This document shows positions 1-8,256 of a stretch of 64,000 bases of DNA, piece by piece. A program made the translations under genes and the position numbers. Below the pieces are notes generated by a model. The model ran no database searches, was not told where the DNA came from, and saw nothing but the letters and a program-made list of their open reading frames with translations. Origin of the DNA: an uncultured Bacteroidales bacterium (GTDB taxonomy: Bacteria > Bacteroidota > Bacteroidia > Bacteroidales > Paludibacteraceae); assembly GCA_937910305.1 (NCBI GenBank), contig CALEPS010000140.1:1-64000 (forward strand). The letters run 5' to 3'. How positions within the stretch are numbered: the first letter of the stretch is position 1; each line of letters begins with the position of its first letter.

Positions 1-1
1 T

Positions 2-589
2 ATGCGGGGGCAGAACAATCTCGGATGGATGAACCAGAACGGCTACGGAGTCGAGCTCGACAGAGCGAAGGCTTTTGAGTGGTATATGAAGTCGGCAAAG
101 CAGGATAATGCAGAAGCACAGTGCAATGTGGGATATATGTACCAGTACGGCTACGGAGTTTCAAGGGATTACGAAAAGGCGGTGGAATGGTATCGGAAGG
201 CTGCCGATCAGGGTCATTCACGCGGACAGAACAGCCTCGGTATAATGTACAGAAACGGCAATGGCGTAGAGCAGGACGACAGCATGGCAGTATATTGGTA
301 CAGAAAGGCTGCCGAGCAGGGAAACGACAACGCACAGTGCAATCTCGGATGGATGTATGAGGTAGGCAAGGGAGTCGAGAAGGACAAGGCAAAGGCTGTT
401 GAGTGGTACCGCAAGTCCGCAGAACAGGGCTATGCGATCGCACAGTGCAATCTTGGCTTCATGTACGAAAACGGCTACGGCGTGGAGCAAGACACCAACA
501 CTGCGCGCGAATGGTACGAAAACGCCGCCGAACTTGGCTACGCAGATGCCCAAAGCGCACTCGAACGGCTTTCAGAAATATCTGAATAA
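2..589 (+). CDS. Sel1-repeat (TPR-like) protein, 5' end cut by window
   Basis: About five consecutive Sel1-type repeats of 36 residues fill the visible 195 residues. Each has the pattern A-Q-x-N-L-G-x-M-Y-x-x-G-x-G-V-x-x-D then A-x-x-W-Y-x-K-A-A. Sel1 repeats form alpha-alpha solenoids that act as protein-interaction scaffolds; the partner cannot be read here. The first visible methionine falls inside a repeat unit, so the true start is probably upstream of the window. No signal peptide is visible in the part seen. The 3' end overlaps the 3' end of the convergent glycosyltransferase by 18 bases. Confidence 0.9.
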   Translation: MRGQNNLGWMNQNGYGVELDRAKAFEWYMKSAKQDNAEAQCNVGYMYQYGYGVSRDYEKAVEWYRKAADQGHSRGQNSLGIMYRNGNGVEQDDSMAVYWYRKAAEQGNDNAQCNLGWMYEVGKGVEKDKAKAVEWYRKSAEQGYAIAQCNLGFMYENGYGVEQDTNTAREWYENAAELGYADAQSALERLSEISE

Positions 590-1336
590 AAAAAGTATTC
601 CTTCAGGGAAGCTGAGGCTTTCCGCGTATGCACGAACATCTTTGTAGTCTATGCCCGTACCGACAAGAACCAACTGCCAGTCCTGACGTTTTTCGGACAG
701 CATCTTGACAGCCCGCAGGAGCCCTTTCACGTTCTTCGCCCGTTCGTCGAAACAGGAGACATGGAGGAGGGTTTTGGTTTTGTGGTTTGTAGTTTGTGGT
801 TTGTGGTTTGGTATTTCGATATTTCGATATTTCGATATTTCGAAGAAGAAATCATCTACTACGTTGTTTATCTTTTGCCACCGGTTGTTGCGGATGCCGC
901 ATGCCTGCATGGCTTTTGCGAGCGTGTTACTCACCGGCAGGATCGCAGAGGCTTGTTCCGCCACGCGCTCGGCAAACCGTCTCTTGACAGCCGGCTGGTG
1001 CATGTATTTTCCGTTCTCCGGCAGATAGCCGCTCCAGTGCTCAACGATGACATACGGAATGCCGTATCGGTGTTTGAGCCAGAGAGCGAGGAGACCTTGT
1101 TTCTGAATGACGTTCAGTTGTACGAGATCCGGCATCCACCCTTCGCGGCGGAGTGTCCGCCATTGCCTCCACATATCGCCCCAGCCTTGCGAGAAGATGA
1201 CGCGCACGTCCACACCCTGCGCACGGACCGCCTCTACGTGCTTTAGCACGAAGAGACCACTCATCGCGTCCTTTTCGGACGGATACCAAGGTGTGAGAAA
1301 TAATATTTGCAGTTTGTGATTTAGCGGTATTTCCAT
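572..1336 (-). CDS. GT4-like glycosyltransferase, C-terminally truncated
   Basis: The N-terminus (ILFLTPWYPS, then a V-E-H-W-S-G-Y segment and an ILPVSNTLAKAM segment) is that of a GT-B, family 4 glycosyltransferase acting on cell-surface polysaccharide. It is followed by the start of the donor-binding domain (LLHVSCFDERAKNVKGLLRA, LVLVGTG). Only about 254 residues remain of a usual 360-380. The nucleotide-sugar E-x7-E region is missing and the protein ends abruptly where it meets the convergent Sel1 gene, so it may be non-functional. Around residues 164-187 an in-frame microrepeat (units of TTTCGATA and GTTTGTG on the plus strand) adds a low-complexity K-Y-R-N-I-E-I-P-N-H-K loop. I start at the second methionine because the first lies deeper inside the upstream gene. 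Confidence 0.75.
   Translation of the reverse strand: MEIPLNHKLQILFLTPWYPSEKDAMSGLFVLKHVEAVRAQGVDVRVIFSQGWGDMWRQWRTLRREGWMPDLVQLNVIQKQGLLALWLKHRYGIPYVIVEHWSGYLPENGKYMHQPAVKRRFAERVAEQASAILPVSNTLAKAMQACGIRNNRWQKINNVVDDFFFEISKYRNIEIPNHKPQTTNHKTKTLLHVSCFDERAKNVKGLLRAVKMLSEKRQDWQLVLVGTGIDYKDVRAYAESLSFPEGILFLFRYF
776..845 (-). repeat. In-frame microrepeat inside the glycosyltransferase
   Basis: Tandem GTTTGTG-like heptamers run into four TTTCGATA octamers. The block is translated within the linker between the two Rossmann domains of the glycosyltransferase. Confidence 0.8.
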
Positions 1337-2280
1337 TCCCTTAGTCTCTGGAGCCATATAGCAATGCGGAAGAGAGGTTTGTAGTATTTCTCCACGGAAT
1401 AATAGGTTGCGGGAACGGGTCCGAACTGCTTGTAGTGCTTGGCGGTGCCGCGTTCCATGGAGCCTTCGAAATCAAAGAGTACTTTCTTTTCGCGGGCAAG
1501 TTTCATCGCTTCGAGGACCAGTAAAGTTCCGGCTCCGCTTTCGCCAAAGGCAGGGTCGTATGCCGGGATGAGGTAATACAGGTAGTTCCTGTCCCACACG
1601 AGGAAGGCTGCTGCATACGGTGTACCGTCGGCATTGCAGATACTCAGGATCTCGCATTGCCCTAACCGTCTGGCTTTTCGTTCCAAAACGAGCAGGAACT
1701 CCCGGCTGTAACTGATCTTGCGCTTTCTCTCCTCCAGGCAGCGGCTGTGGAACCGGTAGAAATCCTCCACCTCCATACCGTGCTCTGCGTGGAGAGAGAG
1801 CGCCTTCTGCAGCTGGCGTTTTTTGTTCTTGCTGAATCCCGCAATCACCGCATCCATGTCGCTCAGGTCCGCCATGCGGAAGGTGACTCTTTCGCGTGTC
1901 TTGAAACCCAATGCGCGCATGGCGTCCACGCAGAGACTGCCGGGCAGATACTGCTGGTAATAATAGGCTATTCCCAGCGCGTCGATCTGCTCTTTGATAA
2001 TCCGGCATACCTCAGCCGTCTTCCATCTGTCCGCCGTGACCTCTGGCGTGACCCAGATACCGCCTATCTGTGTCTGCTGAGGCATGATGATATACCGGAG
2101 CCATGCCCGTTTGCGCATCAGATAAGGCATGGCGCCGATGATGTCTCCCTGCTCGTTTTCCGCCAGCAGGACGTCCCATTCTTTACCGGCGCAGACAGCG
2201 TCCAGCCACCAAGGCATCATGAAGACAGGCACGTACTCCTGCTTCGCAGCCCATTCGATATATCGTTCTTTGTTGGTCAT
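1321..2280 (-). CDS. FemAB/GNAT-like acyltransferase (BioF2-type)
   Basis: This 319-residue protein has the double-GNAT layout of FemAB-like aminoacyl/acetyl transferases. The N-terminal half contains a W-x-L-D-A-V segment and strands around PYLMRKRAWLRYIIMPQQTQ. The C-terminal half has AAAFLVWDRNYLYYLIPAYDP followed by LLVLEAMKLAREKKVLFDFEGSME, typical of the acyl-CoA or aminoacyl-tRNA binding fold. Such enzymes in Bacteroidota usually sit in surface polysaccharide or peptidoglycan loci. It overlaps the downstream glycosyltransferase start by 16 bases, so the two are probably co-transcribed, which favours modification of a surface glycan. The exact substrate cannot be read. Confidence 0.75.
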   Translation of the reverse strand: MTNKERYIEWAAKQEYVPVFMMPWWLDAVCAGKEWDVLLAENEQGDIIGAMPYLMRKRAWLRYIIMPQQTQIGGIWVTPEVTADRWKTAEVCRIIKEQIDALGIAYYYQQYLPGSLCVDAMRALGFKTRERVTFRMADLSDMDAVIAGFSKNKKRQLQKALSLHAEHGMEVEDFYRFHSRCLEERKRKISYSREFLLVLERKARRLGQCEILSICNADGTPYAAAFLVWDRNYLYYLIPAYDPAFGESGAGTLLVLEAMKLAREKKVLFDFEGSMERGTAKHYKQFGPVPATYYSVEKYYKPLFRIAIWLQRLREWKYR

Positions 2281-2306
2281 GGGGATTAGGGATTATGGAT
2301 AATTGA
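2281..2306. repeat. Heptamer-type microrepeat in intergenic gap
   Basis: GGGATTAGGGATTATGGAT plus AATTGATTA fills the whole gap between ssb and the acyltransferase gene. It is one of many short tandem arrays with a period near seven bases in this window. Confidence 0.6.
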
Positions 2307-2768
2307 TTAACGGAAGAGTCCGTTGAAGAAACCTCCTTGCTCCTCGTTCTGCGGGGCTTGCGCTTCGTCGTTCAAGGAGTCTGCTTCTTCGTTAGAAGGC
2401 TGTGCTTCCGCAGCCGGTTGGTTTCTGTAAATATCGGGTCTGTAGAGGATCTGGATATTCTCTGCGACTACTTCTGTTTTGCGGCGGATCTGTCCGTCTT
2501 TCTCCCAGCTGCGAGTTTTGAGTTTGCCCTCGACATACACTTTCATGCTCTTTTTCAGGTTCTGCTGCGCCCACTCCGCCAGATTTCGCCATAAAACGAT
2601 CGAGTGCCATTCCGTGACATCGGGCACCTGTGTGCCGTTTTGCATCACATAACCGCGTTCGGTAGTTGCCAAATTGAATGTTGCAATAGCTACGCCTCTG
2701 TCCAAGTAACGTACTTCCGGATCTGCGCCTACGTTACCAATTAAAATTACTTTGTTTACGCTTGACAT
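2307..2768 (-). CDS. ssb: Single-stranded DNA-binding protein
   Basis: The first 110 residues are a canonical OB-fold SSB: M-S-S-V-N-K-V-I-L-I-G-N-V-G, D-P-E-V-R-Y, A-T-F-N-L-A-T-T-E, E-W-H-S-I-V-L-W-R-N-L-A, Y-V-E-G-K-L-K-T-R. It binds single-stranded DNA during replication and repair. The remainder is an acidic, Q/N-rich tail. The usual SSB tip (an acidic D-D-x-I/L-P-F that docks partner proteins) is absent; the protein ends E-E-Q-G-G-F-F-N-G-L-F-R instead. A promoter with TTG-N20-TACTTTTG lies about 60 bases upstream. Downstream genes on the same strand follow within 30 bases. Confidence 0.95.
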   Translation of the reverse strand: MSSVNKVILIGNVGADPEVRYLDRGVAIATFNLATTERGYVMQNGTQVPDVTEWHSIVLWRNLAEWAQQNLKKSMKVYVEGKLKTRSWEKDGQIRRKTEVVAENIQILYRPDIYRNQPAAEAQPSNEEADSLNDEAQAPQNEEQGGFFNGLFR

Positions 2769-2826
2769 AATTGAAGTTTTTGAATTGTTTGAAGTTGTTT
2801 AGTGTTGTTCATACTTTTTGCGAGTG

Positions 2827-2857
2827 CAAAAGTACTGCTTTTTTTTCGAATATGCAA
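2827..2857 (-). promoter_or_regulatory. Bacteroidota promoter for ssb
   Basis: On the minus strand this reads TTG, 20 bases, TACTTTTG. It matches the -33/-7 form seen upstream of many genes in this window. Confidence 0.7.
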
Positions 2858-2954
2858 GAAAAGGGGTGCTTTTTTGCAGAAAAAAGGCATCTTCGGTCTT
2901 TCACAGGGAGGTGAACCGGCATCCGTCGGCGGATGATTCGGGGTTATTCTTCCT

Positions 2955-3017
2955 TTGTTATCTCGCACTTATCTCGCACTAACGACGCACTTATCACGCA
3001 CTTATCACGCACTAATT
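2955..3017. repeat. Tandem CTTATCACGCA repeat
   Basis: Units of CGCACTTATC and CGCACTAA recur about five times in the ssb/endonuclease intergenic gap. No ORF covers them convincingly. Confidence 0.6.
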
Positions 3018-3075
3018 TTTGCTTCCAATCCTTTAGTATTATATACATAGTATATAATACCGGCAAAAAGAACAA

Positions 3076-3290
3076 AAACATAGATAAACCCTTTGAGTGC
3101 TTTAGAAGCGATGCTGCTCTATGGTCGGAATTACGCTCCCCGCTATTCCTTCCGTTCAAACTGCCAAGTCAAGGCAGTTCTCCATATACAAATTGCTACT
3201 AAAACCAGCTTGTAAGCAAACTTACAGACCGTTTTTACTATCAATTTGCATAACTCTACGAGTATAAAGCACTCAAAGACATAAACATAA
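3076..3290. repeat. Inverted-repeat bounded element, MITE-like
   Basis: The exact 14-mers CTTTGAGTGCTTTA (3091-3104) and TAAAGCACTCAAAG (3265-3278) form inverted repeats around about 190 AT-rich bases. Inside lies a smaller palindrome ACTGCC-aagtcaa-GGCAGT. The inner palindrome and its flank GCTCCCCGC...TTCC recur on the opposite strand near 40.66-40.72 kb. No coding potential is evident. It could be a MITE or a structured RNA. Confidence 0.45.
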
Positions 3291-3406
3291 AAAATTATAT
3301 AAAGGCAAAATGTTATTGATTTTATGGCGGAGAGCGTTAGAATACGGGTAAAATTTATGGTAGTGATTGCAAAAACAACAAAAAAAAGAAATAATGCGGC
3401 GTGCTC

Positions 3407-3437
3407 TTGCACATGTCGAAAAAAAATAGTATCTTTG
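3407..3437 (+). promoter_or_regulatory. Promoter for the secreted EEP protein
   Basis: TTG, 20 bases, TATCTTTG. The transcript would start about 130 bases before the start codon and would include the GTAAGACCGCT repeat block. Confidence 0.65.
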
Positions 3438-3470
3438 CAGCCGATTTGAGAAAAGACAATGGATAATGGA

Positions 3471-3548
3471 CCGCTGCGCTGTAAGACCGCTATGCTGTAA
3501 GACCGCTACGCTGTAAGACCGGCCTGCGGCCTGTAAGACAAAGGACAA
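3471..3548. repeat. Tandem GTAAGACCGCTATGCT repeat
   Basis: About three and a half copies of a 16-nt unit (CTGTAAGACCGCTATG with variants) lie in the leader of the endonuclease/phosphatase gene. A related CAAGACCGCTATGCT is at about 45.41 kb. Confidence 0.7.
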
Positions 3549-3575
3549 TGGAAAGAAAAACCAAATACTAACAAT

Positions 3576-4694
3576 ATGAAACACACATTGATTTGGGCTG
3601 TGGCAGTACTGATGGCAGTATCCAGCCCTGCAACAGCGGCGAAGAAAGCCGTTAAGAAAGCGAAGATCCAGGACGCAGAGGCTTCGGCGGAGTTGAACCA
3701 AGGCCAGATAGTCCGTTGTATCGCTTTCTATAACCTCGAGAACCTTTTTGACACCATCCATGACGAAGGCAAAAACGACTATGAGTATCTGCCGGACGGT
3801 GGTATGAAATGGACCTCGCTCAAATACGAGAACAAGATTAAGAACATGGCTTATGCCGTGTCGCAGTTGGGTACGGATGTCGATCCCCGCGGCGCAACGT
3901 GTGTCGGCGTAGCGGAAGTAGAGAACATAGGATGTCTGTATGACCTCTGCGCAGAGGCGAACAGCAAATACGGCAGGCGTCTGAAACCGATTCTGATTGA
4001 AGGTCCGGACCGCCGCGGCGTAGATGTAGGATTCCTCTATGACACGGTTCTGTTCAAGCCTTCGCGCGTGAACGGTTATGAGCTGAAGGCGCATTATGCC
4101 GACGGCGGCGAGATCAAGACACGTTTGCAGTTGTGCGTGTCGGGTTATCTGTTAGGCGAGGGCAGGCCGGAGAAGATCCATGTGATCGTCAACCACTGGC
4201 CGAGCCGTTACGGCGGCGAGTTATCGAGCCGTCCTGGCCGTGATACAGCCGCTATGCTTGCCAAGTCGATCTGTGACTCGATCTATCTGAAGGAGCCCAA
4301 AGCGAAAATAATAATCATGGGTGACCTCAACGACGATCCGTTCAACCACAGTTGCAAGGACGTCCTGAAAGCTCGCAAACACCGCGAGGAAGTGGAACCG
4401 CAAGGCTATTTCAACACGATGTGGCAGATGCTGGACCGCGGCATAGGTTCGCTTGCCTACAACGGCAGCTGGAACCTGTTTGACCAGATCATCATCTCCG
4501 AGCCTCTGATGAGCGAGAAACTGGAGAACGGGAAATGGACTTATTGGAAAGCGCAGATTTTCAACAAGCCGTTCCTGACGGTTCAAGAAGGCAAGGACAA
4601 AGGCACGCCGTTACGTACGACCAAGGGCGGCGTATGGCAGAACGGTTACGGCGACCACTATCCGACGATGATTTATCTGATCAGGAAGAAGTAG
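3576..4694 (+). CDS. Secreted endonuclease/exonuclease/phosphatase family protein
   Basis: A Sec signal peptide (residues 1-22, ending T-A-A) precedes an EEP-fold domain. The metal and phosphate ligands are visible in order: F-Y-N-L-E-N-L-F-D (Asn/Glu), V-A-E-V-E-N (Glu), V-N-H-W-P-S (His), M-G-D-L-N-D-D-P (Asp/Asn) and the C-terminal G-D-H-Y-P-T (catalytic His). The family contains nucleases and phosphodiesterases acting on nucleic acids or inositol/sphingo-phosphates. Export and the complete active site support an extracytoplasmic phosphoesterase, but the substrate is not evident. A short Lys/Ala-rich stretch follows the signal peptide. Confidence 0.85.
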   Translation: MKHTLIWAVAVLMAVSSPATAAKKAVKKAKIQDAEASAELNQGQIVRCIAFYNLENLFDTIHDEGKNDYEYLPDGGMKWTSLKYENKIKNMAYAVSQLGTDVDPRGATCVGVAEVENIGCLYDLCAEANSKYGRRLKPILIEGPDRRGVDVGFLYDTVLFKPSRVNGYELKAHYADGGEIKTRLQLCVSGYLLGEGRPEKIHVIVNHWPSRYGGELSSRPGRDTAAMLAKSICDSIYLKEPKAKIIIMGDLNDDPFNHSCKDVLKARKHREEVEPQGYFNTMWQMLDRGIGSLAYNGSWNLFDQIIISEPLMSEKLENGKWTYWKAQIFNKPFLTVQEGKDKGTPLRTTKGGVWQNGYGDHYPTMIYLIRKK

Positions 4695-4715
4695 AAAGAG
4701 GCTCAAAGAGAAAAG

Positions 4716-4766
4716 AACGCAGGCGGTGCCTGCTCAAAGAACAAAGACCGCAGGCGGTGCCTGCTT
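4716..4766. repeat. Duplicated GCAGGCGGTGCCTGC hairpin
   Basis: Two copies of a perfect 6-bp stem with loop GGT (4719-4733 and 4750-4764) sit between the EEP gene and the DUF4290 gene. They could act as a weak terminator or processing site. Similar short repeats fill other gaps in the window. Confidence 0.6.
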
Positions 4767-4781
4767 AAATAAAGAAATAAT

Positions 4782-5084
4782 ATGACATTGCAACTTCATC
4801 GAAACTCCCGCCCGATCCGTATGCGCAACTACGGGCGCATTGTGCAGGACATGATTGCCTATGCCTCCTCTCTCCCGACCGGTTCCGACCGCGAGACCCT
4901 GGAGGTCTATATAGCACAATGTATGCGTCAGCGCAACCTGATATGGAACAAGGATCAGGAATCCGGAATCAACCGCGTGAGAGAAGATATCATCCGCCTC
5001 TCCGACGGCCAGCTCACGTGCGATTCCCCGGCATTCAAGGCACTTATGAATCCTGCGGAAACGCAGTCAAAAAGAAAAAAATAA
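4782..5084 (+). CDS. DUF4290-like protein, short form
   Basis: The segment R-N-S-R-P-I-R-M-R-N-Y-G-R-I-V-Q-D-M-I-A resembles the start of the Bacteroidota DUF4290 family, whose function is unknown. Usual members are about 200 residues; this one has only 100, so it matches only the N-terminal region. The C-terminus is a basic K-R-K-K tail. It sits 22 bases upstream of prs on the same strand and is probably co-transcribed with it. Assignment rests on N-terminal pattern only. Confidence 0.55.
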   Translation: MTLQLHRNSRPIRMRNYGRIVQDMIAYASSLPTGSDRETLEVYIAQCMRQRNLIWNKDQESGINRVREDIIRLSDGQLTCDSPAFKALMNPAETQSKRKK

Positions 5085-5105
5085 ATTATCCAATGCTCCT
5101 GCATT

Positions 5106-6065
5106 ATGGAAGAATCCAATCAGTTTAAAATCTTCGCCGGTTCCAAAGGCGAAGCTTTAGCCCAGCGGATCTGCGACGAACTGGGCTGCCAAGTCGGTAA
5201 AATCCATCTTGACCGTTTCTCGGATGGAGAGTTCTGTACTTATTTCGAAGAGTCCGTCCGCGGACAGTCTGTTTATCTGGTGCAACCAACCTGTCCTACC
5301 AGCGACAATCTCATGGAGCTTCTCCTGATGATCGATGCCGCGAAGAGAGCCAGTGCCTACAAGGTGATTGCCGTTATTCCTTATTTCGGCTGGGCCCGTC
5401 AGGACCGCAAGGACAAGCCCCGTGTGTCGATTGGCGCCAAGTTAGTAGCGAACATGCTTCAGACCGCCGGTGCAGACCGTGTCATCACCGTTGATCTGCA
5501 TGCCGACCAGATCCAGGGATTCTTCGATATCCCCGTGGATCATATCTACGGGTCCAATGTGCTGGCGCCGTACGTAGCCGGTCTCAATCTCAAGAAACTG
5601 ATTGTCGCTTCTCCCGATGTGGGCGGCTCCAAGCGAGCTTCCAATTTTGCTAAGAAGCTGCATGCCCTGACCGACCGCGAGGTGCCGATGGTGATCTGCT
5701 ACAAGAACCGTCCGGATTTCAACAAAGTGTCCGAGATCCGCGTGCTGGGCGATATCTACGGCAAGGATGTAGTGATTTTTGACGATATAGCGGATACCGC
5801 CGGAACGCTGTGCAAGGCAGCGGAAGTGATGATTTCCGGCGGCGCCAAATCCGTTCGCGCCGTGGTGACCCACGGTGTATTGAGCAGCAACGCGTGCGAG
5901 AAGATAGAGAACAGCCCGCTTGAGGAACTTGTCTGCACCGATTCGATCCCTGTTGATCCTTCGCGGTGCTCCAAACTGCATATCGTTTCCCTTGCTTCCT
6001 CTATCGCACAAACGATACGTGCTATCCAAAACCATACCTCTGTCAGCGAAAGTAATATGAGATGA
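5106..6065 (+). CDS. prs: Ribose-phosphate pyrophosphokinase
   Basis: The full-length 319-residue enzyme makes PRPP from ribose 5-phosphate and ATP for nucleotide, His and Trp synthesis. Visible motifs are the N-terminal F-A-G-S, the catalytic flexible loop R-Q-D-R-K, the V-D-L-H-A-D-Q-I-Q-G-F-F metal/ATP region, S-P-D-V-G-G, and the PRPP loop F-D-D-I-A-D-T-A-G-T. It overlaps the next gene by ATGA, which suggests translational coupling with the cyclase lipoprotein. Confidence 0.97.
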   Translation: MEESNQFKIFAGSKGEALAQRICDELGCQVGKIHLDRFSDGEFCTYFEESVRGQSVYLVQPTCPTSDNLMELLLMIDAAKRASAYKVIAVIPYFGWARQDRKDKPRVSIGAKLVANMLQTAGADRVITVDLHADQIQGFFDIPVDHIYGSNVLAPYVAGLNLKKLIVASPDVGGSKRASNFAKKLHALTDREVPMVICYKNRPDFNKVSEIRVLGDIYGKDVVIFDDIADTAGTLCKAAEVMISGGAKSVRAVVTHGVLSSNACEKIENSPLEELVCTDSIPVDPSRCSKLHIVSLASSIAQTIRAIQNHTSVSESNMR

Positions 6066-7027
6066 AAAAGATTCTATATTTGATCCTTTGCCCCTTGGTA
6101 TTATTAACGGCTTGCGGTAAAAAGCAAGCCGTTGTTTCCCGCCCATCCTTCTGTTCCGACAGCGCATATGCCTATATCGAGAAACAGATGTCTTTCGGTC
6201 CGCGTGTGCCCAACAGCGCGGCGCATATGCAATGCGCAGTATGGCTCATTGACCAGCTCCGAGCCTGCGGAGCCGAGGTGGAACTGCAGAAAGGGTTCAT
6301 GCCCGATTACCGCGGTGCAAACCAACAGATATACAATATCATAGGACATTTCGGGACTCCTGAGACGGCTACCCGTCCGCGGATTCTGCTGGGTGCGCAT
6401 TATGACACCCGTCCATGGTGCGACGAAGAGGCGGATTATAATGACCGTTTCTATAATGTCCCAGGTGCCAATGACGGCGCTTCCGGCGTAGGTGTCCTTC
6501 TTGAAGTAGCCCGTCAGATAGGTCTGAAAGAGAAATTATCCACCCCTGTTGACATCATCTTTTTCGATTGCGAAGATATGGGTACCCCGGGTGTCTATAC
6601 CGGTCCGGAGCGCGAAGACACGTGGTGTCTCGGTTCGCAGCTATGGGCTACCAACTACAGCCGTCAGCCGTCCGCAGCGAGTTACAAATTCGGTATCGTG
6701 CTTGACATGGTAGGTGCGCCGGATGCATTCTTCCCGCTGGAGATGTATTCCACCACGTATGCCCAGAATTACCAGCAGCAGATATGGCGTTCCGCGGAGC
6801 AGTTAGGCTACGGAGCTATGTTCTCCTCCCAGCAGTCCTACCCGATCACGGACGACCATTATTACATCAACTATATCGCCGGAATCCCCTGTGTGGACGT
6901 GATCCATTATGACATCCGCAACGCAACGGGCTTCCCCCACTGGTGGCACACCCGCAAGGATGATATGTCCAACATATCCCGCTCCACCCTCCAGGCGGTA
7001 GGAGAAGTTGTCATGAGCCAATTATAA
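6062..7027 (+). CDS. Type II glutaminyl-peptide cyclotransferase (M28 fold), lipoprotein
   Basis: A lipoprotein signal (L-L-T-A-C-G) is followed by an M28-type alpha/beta domain. Zinc ligand regions are G-A-H-Y-D-T-R-P, G-A-N-D-G-A-S-G-V and F-D-C-E-D-M-G, with a later I-T-D-D-H-Y-Y-I-N and W-W-H-T. The S-W-C-L-G-S-Q-like segment (here T-W-C-L-G-S-Q) and the overall spacing match bacterial type II glutaminyl cyclases rather than true aminopeptidases. In Bacteroidota these convert N-terminal Gln of exported proteins to pyroglutamate, which matters because signal peptidase often exposes Gln. It acts in the periplasm, membrane-anchored. Translationally coupled to prs. Confidence 0.85.
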   Translation: MKKILYLILCPLVLLTACGKKQAVVSRPSFCSDSAYAYIEKQMSFGPRVPNSAAHMQCAVWLIDQLRACGAEVELQKGFMPDYRGANQQIYNIIGHFGTPETATRPRILLGAHYDTRPWCDEEADYNDRFYNVPGANDGASGVGVLLEVARQIGLKEKLSTPVDIIFFDCEDMGTPGVYTGPEREDTWCLGSQLWATNYSRQPSAASYKFGIVLDMVGAPDAFFPLEMYSTTYAQNYQQQIWRSAEQLGYGAMFSSQQSYPITDDHYYINYIAGIPCVDVIHYDIRNATGFPHWWHTRKDDMSNISRSTLQAVGEVVMSQL

Positions 7028-7065
7028 GGGACACGAACAGAAAAAACAAATTTGTTTCATCAGCT

Positions 7066-8256
7066 ATGAAAGAACTGAAATGCCCGAAATGCGGGAATGT
7101 GTTTTCGGTGGACGAGAGCGAGTACGCAGCGTTGCTGAGCCAGGTGAAGAACGCGGAGTTCGAGAGTGAGCTGTCGCGCCGGATCCATGAGTTGGAGCAG
7201 AGCCAGAAGGCGCAACAGCAAGCGGAACAAGCCCGTTTGGCGGCGGAGCAGCAGGCCGCGCAGTTGCGCCGCGACCAACAGTCCGCCCAGCAGATGCAGG
7301 CGTTGCAGAGCCAGATCCAGAGCCTGCAGGCGCAGATAGCGCAAGCAGAGCAGCAGCGGCAGTTAGCCGTGGCACAAGTGCGGCAACAGGCTACCGAAGC
7401 GTACATGAAAAAAGAGCAGGAACTTGTGCAGGCACGTGCCCAATGGGATGCGGAACTCAAGGCCGCGCAGGAGCAGATAGCCTATTACAAAGAACTCAAG
7501 ACAAGGCTCTCCACAAAGATGGTAGGCGAGACGCTCGAGCAACATTGCGCCACCGAGTTCGCCCGCATACGTCCCCTCTTCCCGTATGCCTATTTCGAGA
7601 AAGACAACGAGGTGGTAGAGGGCACGAAAGGCGATTTCGTCTTTCGCGACTATTCGGAGGACAAGGTGGAGTATATATCCATCATGTTCGAGATGAAAAA
7701 CGAAGCCGACGAGACGGCAACGAAACATAAGAACGAGGACTTTCTGGCAAAGTTGGATGCCGACCGGCGCAAGAAAGGATGCGAATACGCTATCCTCGTG
7801 TCCATGCTGGAGCCGGACAGCGAGTTGTACAACGGCGGTATCGTCGATATGTGCCACCGGTACGAGAAGATGTATGTCATCCGTCCGCAGTTCTTCGTGC
7901 CTATCATCACCCTCCTTTGCCAGGCGAACAAGAAGAGTCTGGATGCCAAAAGGGAACTGGCTATCGTGAAGGCGCAACAAGTGGACGTGACCAATTTTGA
8001 AGAGAAACTGACGACGTTCAAGGACGCATTCGGCCGTAATGTAAGGCTTGCAAACGAGCGTTTTGCGGATGCCATAGAGGAGATAGACAAGACCATCGCA
8101 CACCTCCAGAAAGTGCGTGAGAACCTCGTCAAATCGGGTGACAACCTGAGTCTGGCGGACAAAAAACTACAAGAAGTGACTATCAAACGCCTGACTGCGG
8201 GCAACCCGACCATGAAGGCGAAGTTCGACGAAGCGAACGAAGGAAATAAAGAATGA
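7066..8256 (+). CDS. DUF2130-family protein with coiled coil
   Basis: A short zinc-finger-like N-terminus (C-P-K-C-G) is followed by about 120 residues of Gln/Ala/Glu-rich coiled coil (residues 30-145). A conserved domain at about 150-330 contains G-D-F-V-F-R-D, F-E-M-K-N-E and [13 protein letters not shown]. This is the DUF2130 architecture; the E-x-K pattern resembles nuclease-fold or RmuC-like proteins, but no activity is established. The stop overlaps the sufC start (ATGA), so it is co-translated with the Fe-S assembly genes. That arrangement is unusual. Confidence 0.8.
   Translation: MKELKCPKCGNVFSVDESEYAALLSQVKNAEFESELSRRIHELEQSQKAQQQAEQARLAAEQQAAQLRRDQQSAQQMQALQSQIQSLQAQIAQAEQQRQLAVAQVRQQATEAYMKKEQELVQARAQWDAELKAAQEQIAYYKELKTRLSTKMVGETLEQHCATEFARIRPLFPYAYFEKDNEVVEGTKGDFVFRDYSEDKVEYISIMFEMKNEADETATKHKNEDFLAKLDADRRKKGCEYAILVSMLEPDSELYNGGIVDMCHRYEKMYVIRPQFFVPIITLLCQANKKSLDAKRELAIVKAQQVDVTNFEEKLTTFKDAFGRNVRLANERFADAIEEIDKTIAHLQKVRENLVKSGDNLSLADKKLQEVTIKRLTAGNPTMKAKFDEANEGNKE

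Noticed and set aside
3060..3200. tRNA or small structured RNA gene near the GCTCCCCGC stretch
   Set aside because: No cloverleaf, T-loop or CCA end could be drawn; only a palindrome shared with 40.7 kb is supported.
3273..4094. 273-codon minus-strand frame
   Set aside because: Overlaps the secreted EEP gene antisense and continues into repeat-rich non-coding DNA; no family features.
6062..7027. Plain M28 aminopeptidase
   Set aside because: Motif order and the W-C-L-G-S-Q and I-T-D-D-H segments fit type II glutaminyl cyclase better than aminopeptidases.
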